Shown: one piece after another, positions 60,688-64,000 of the stretch | How positions within the stretch are numbered: position 1 is the stretch's first letter | How the letters are laid out: each line of letters begins with the position of its first letter | Origin: Chionis minor | Taxonomy: Eukaryota; Chordata; Aves; Charadriiformes; Chionididae | Direction: 5' to 3' | Assembly: GCA_013398295.1 (NCBI GenBank) | Contig: VZSF01007302.1 | Location: 1 to 64,000 of the forward strand | Length of the DNA: 64,000 nt | The notes under the pieces: model-generated | Told to the model about the DNA's origin: nothing | What the model saw: the letters and a program-made list of their open reading frames with translations, nothing else | The model's database searches: none | Program-made: the position numbers and the translations under genes

Positions 60688-61692
60688 GGGGCAGAGTCTA
60701 GTCAGAGGCCTGTGACGAGTGGTGTTCCCCAGGGGTCAGTACTGGGTCCAGCCCTGTTCAGTGTATTCATCAATGCCCTGGATGAAACAAAGAGTGCACC
60801 ATCAGCGAGTTTGCTGATGACACAAAGATGGGAGAGGTGGCCGACACACCAGAAGGCCAAGCTGCTGTTCAGCGTGACCTGCACAGGCAGGAAGGTGGGA
60901 CAGGGAGAAATCTAATGGAATTCAACAAAGGCAAGTATAGGGTCCTGCACCTGGGGAGGAATAACCCCATGCAGCAGTACAGGTTGAGGGCTGACCTGCT
61001 GGAAAGCAGCTCTGCAGAGAGGGACCTGGGAGTCCTGGGGGACAACAGGATGACCATGAGCCAGCAATGTGCCCTTGTGGCCAAAAGGCCAATGGTATGC
61101 TGGGGTGCATCAAAAGGAGTGCAGCAAGCAGGTCAAGGGAGGTCATCCTCTCCCTTTACTCTGCCCTGGTGAGACCACATCTGGAGTCCTGTGTCCAGTT
61201 CTGGGCTCCCCAGTTCAATAAGGACAGGGAACTGCTGGAGAGGGGACAGCGAAGGGCCACAAAGGTGATTAGGAGGCTGGAACATCTTTCTTATGAGGAA
61301 AGGCCGAGGGACTTGGGTCTTTTTAGTCTGGAGAAGAGAAAGCTGAGGGGGGATCTCATCAATGCTTATAAATACTTAAAGGGAGGGTGCCGAGTGGAGG
61401 GAGCTAGTCTTTTTTCAGTGGTGTCCAGTGACAGGTCAAGAGGTAATGGGTACAAACTTGACCATAAGAAGTTCCATCTGAACACAAGGAGGATCTTTTT
61501 TCCTTTGAGGGTGGCAGAGCACTGGAAGAGGCTGCCCAGAAAGGTGGTGGAGTCTCCAACTCTGGAGACATTCAAAGCCCACCTGGACGTCATCCTGTGC
61601 AACCTGCTTTAGGTGACACTGCTCTGGCAGGGGGGTTGGACCAGATGATCTCCAGAGGTCCCTTCCAACCCCTAACATTCTATGATTCCATG
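60688..61692 (+). mobile_element. CR1 LINE, 1.0 kb, RT end to 3' tail
   Basis: A 5'-truncated + strand copy starting just upstream of the RT motif [12 protein letters not shown] (about 60715-60750). It runs through the FADD box, the C-terminal region and a UTR with ggaccagatgatctccagag, and ends attctatgattccatg. It belongs with 12831 and 32729 by its UTR. Two or three frameshifts are visible, but most of the sequence is well preserved. The exact left junction is uncertain by some tens of bases. Confidence 0.96.
60705..61612 (+). pseudogene. CR1 ORF2 remnant, RT motifs B and C to stop, frameshifted
   Basis: Part of the CR1 reverse transcriptase and C-terminal region. The first open piece carries [20 protein letters not shown] and INALDE. 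A frame change near 60785-60800 follows, next to the FADD box (60810-60821, [13 protein letters not shown]), which itself is intact. The second piece (to 61172) has [28 protein letters not shown] and [16 protein letters not shown] further frame change near 61080 leads into the third piece (61067-61612), with [73 protein letters not shown] and [18 protein letters not shown]. The stop is at 61610-61612. RT motif A and the endonuclease are absent because of truncation, so it is inactive. Confidence 0.93.
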
Positions 61693-64000
61693 ACTTCAGT
61701 TATAAATGACTTGTAGGTAGGAAAATAAAATTTGTTCCTTAGTTACAAGTGTGGTGTAGCTAGGGATCAGGATTGTGCCTGTTCTTACACAGTGCATTTA
61801 AGCCTTTGTTCCCTGGGTGTTTCAGGGACTGCGCAACTAGTTGTCTGTATAGATGAGATAATGGACTGACAGCTTTGAGGCCTTGGACAGAACAAAAACT
61901 AGGGGACTGACTGAACAATCAACCATTTAACTGAGTGTTACAGCAGCTCCCTAGGTGGGAATTTCATACAGTTCTGGAGATTCCCCCAGGCACATCCCGC
62001 TCAGCCCAGTCCAATTTGTATGCTTAAATGTGTTGATTAACATCCTGGGTAAAGTGACTCATTGATTTCCAGGCAGTTCCTTGCTGCTGAAGTTATTGAC
62101 TTGTACAGAGATATTTGTAAACAATACAAACTTTCCACTGGAGGCAGAAATAATCATGTAGGACAGTCTTTTATGGTTGGCTGAGAGCTTTAGGAGATGT
62201 TTTGTATGTGGTTAATAAAGATGGCTTGTAGATCAGATGGAGTGTTCACGCAGGACCACAGGTCAGCTAGATCATAAGAAGTGAATAGCAGAGCAGATAT
62301 AGCATAGCAGCTATATAGAATAGCAGCAGAGTGGGAAGCCGCACCAGATTCAGCTGAAAGTACTGCTGCAAGGTCTCTTATAAGAGACCCCTGTAAGCAC
62401 AGGACAGCAACCAGTTTGAGTGATCTGATTTCACATGTGAACATCGTCCTGTGAGAAAATCCTAACAAAATTTTTTTTTTTTCCATTTTAACAGGCATTC
62501 AGCCTTTGAGCATCTGTGCAAAATATCTACTTTTGGATGAAGGGAGTTTCACTGAAGACTCCATTCATTATAGTGGTTAGATCTCCGTTGACCACAAAAG
62601 GAGAAGTGGGTGGCAAGTACTACTACTGCTATACACCAAGACACAGTAGTAGCCACACGTGGGCAGATGAATTCCATCCATATGAAAACTTTAAAAATTA
62701 CCTTTTCAAGAAAGAGTGAAAGCTCTGATGGACTCCATGGCCATGTAGGAACATAGTGCCGAAAGTTCATCCTTATCTTTATGCTATGTTTCACTTTTGC
62801 TATTTGCTTATCAAGTCTATTTTTGGTTCCTTACACCATAGCATACAAGACATAATTTAGCATGGCCTGGAGGAGTTCTATCAATGTCAATATGCAAGCT
62901 GAAAAATTACACTGCATTCGGTACTGTTTAAAACCTAAATGTCTTCATACAGCTATTGCAAATGTACTTGGTCATACTGATCATGATTAACTGATTGTGC
63001 TAAATGAATAAGTAGAGGTATGCTATATTTTTTCAAACACCAAACATTCTATTTTATTATTTTAAGCTCACTGCATCTTTTTTTCCATTATGAATTTCAA
63101 TAAAGTAGGATTGAATTGAATTGTAAAAACAATATACAGTTATGTCTTCACTTCTGAAGTTTCTTGTCCTCTGTACCTAAATTATAGTATAATTAGCATA
63201 TACTAAGCTTTCTCTGGTGTTGCAAATCTTTCCATCAATGTTTTTCTGTGCTTTTTCCAATAATATATATCAGCAGTAAATGAGCATAAATGTATTTCAC
63301 AGCATTCTAGGTTTCAAAATTTATTTTGCTTCTCCAGACTGCATAAATACTTGATAAAGGAAGGTACCAAATGCTTGGGAAATCAACCCTGAACTGATTG
63401 AAGGTTTACTGTGCCAACAGTTATATTTCTTAAATGTGTAAGAAGATTCCCTGCAGCTTTCCCCTGCACCTACTTATTGAAGCCATAAAGATCAGTCTTC
63501 AAGTCAGATACATCTTGGGAATAACGTGCTTTAAAATTGGTCTAAAATTAAGACAATGTAAGTTCCCTCAAATATATTATTATAAACCTAGAATTTTTGA
63601 AGGTTTCAGAACTTTATTTAGTAAAGAAGCTCTCGTGAAAATACACCAGTGTTAGCTTGTAGGGTTTGCATCATTCAATTCTCTGTTCTTTTAGTGGGAT
63701 ACCCTGTGATACTGGAAAAGTATTATGGAGAGGGTTAAGAGCTTTCCTTGCAGTGGAGTGAATTAATATTTCCACACTATCCTGTTTAACGTGGGGACTG
63801 ATGATAGCCAAATTGGGAAAGAAGCTGCAGAACTGACTTTGCTGCGTGTGGCTCCTCACGGGAAGATGAGGTGAATTGGGCAGGGACTATTGTGCTGTGT
63901 GGAGGCCAGCTGATACCATGGGGGATCCACTGAAGCCAAGATCAACGGGAAGTCCACAAGACATCTCTGGATCACTTACCTCCTGTAAACCTACGCTATG
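61693..64000. other. Unique DNA to the window end
   Basis: This holds a palindrome at 62372 and a T-run at about 62470-62481. The stretch 62200-62460 is richer in G+C and has repeated agcag/atagc words, but I cannot match it to an LTR or other family. No exon is supported. Confidence 0.5.
62372..62389. repeat. Perfect 18-base palindrome
   Basis: GGTCTCTTATAAGAGACC equals its own reverse complement, with a TTATAA core. It is a possible dyad site or chance. No transposon ends flank it that I can see. Confidence 0.95.

Noticed and set aside
62190..62498. GC-richer stretch with repeated agcag words, possibly an LTR or SINE
   Set aside because: No terminal repeats, tRNA-like promoter boxes or tail; I cannot match it to a family by eye.
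1..64000. tRNA, rRNA, microRNA hairpins, CRISPR arrays, operons
   Set aside because: I scanned for these and found no cloverleaf boxes, regular spaced repeats or co-directional gene sets. The composition and CR1 content argue for a vertebrate chromosome.

Overview
The window looks like a bird nuclear genome: AT-rich, intron-like or intergenic DNA seeded with many CR1 LINE copies. Nearly all of these are 5'-truncated. Most keep the CR1 3' end, with the octamer-type tail (ATTCTATG on the sense strand, CATAGAAT on the other) instead of poly(A). Turtles and crocodilians also carry CR1, so 'bird' is an inference from the density and the tail type. I see no bacterial or viral operons, rRNA, tRNA, CRISPR array or complete cellular gene. 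The open frames of 60-135 codons scattered through the unique DNA look like chance frames.

Layout. 1-16 is the very end of a + strand CR1. 17-12830 is mostly unique DNA with one CR1 3' end at 4426-4693. CR1 pieces follow at 12831-13180 (-), 15646-16124 (+, young), 18694-18775 (-, internal orphan), 24560-24875 (-) and 32729-33017 (+). From 40294 to 49785 the density rises sharply. There is an old minus-strand CR1 broken by an assembly fault (40294-40960 and 41999-42066). An old + strand CR1 lies inside a 764-bp block that is present twice. A short + tail sits at 44942-45000, a young minus CR1 at 45104-45968, and the longest copy at 47028-49785 (-). That longest copy retains endonuclease and reverse transcriptase sequence. 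Smaller minus copies lie at 52933-53150 and 54454-54541, and a 1-kb + copy at 60688-61692. Together these make up about 8 kb, roughly one eighth of the window.

Four single N characters (22205, 40961, 41998, 42265) mark joins. Around the last three, a 27-base overlap and an exact 764-base overlap show that the segments were very probably placed in the wrong order. The apparent tandem duplication is best read as an assembly artefact. Two of the four Ns directly follow runs of 7 and 9 C.

No genes work together here. The coding sequence I can support is decayed CR1 ORF2 (APE endonuclease, reverse transcriptase, C-terminal region). Two weak candidates for host sequence are a GC-richer possible first exon at 39420-39595 (+) and a 101-codon frame at 8305-8610 (-). 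I found no convincing new biological system. The best leads are the scrambled assembly, the long CR1 with intact RT motifs but broken endonuclease motifs, and the candidate exon.
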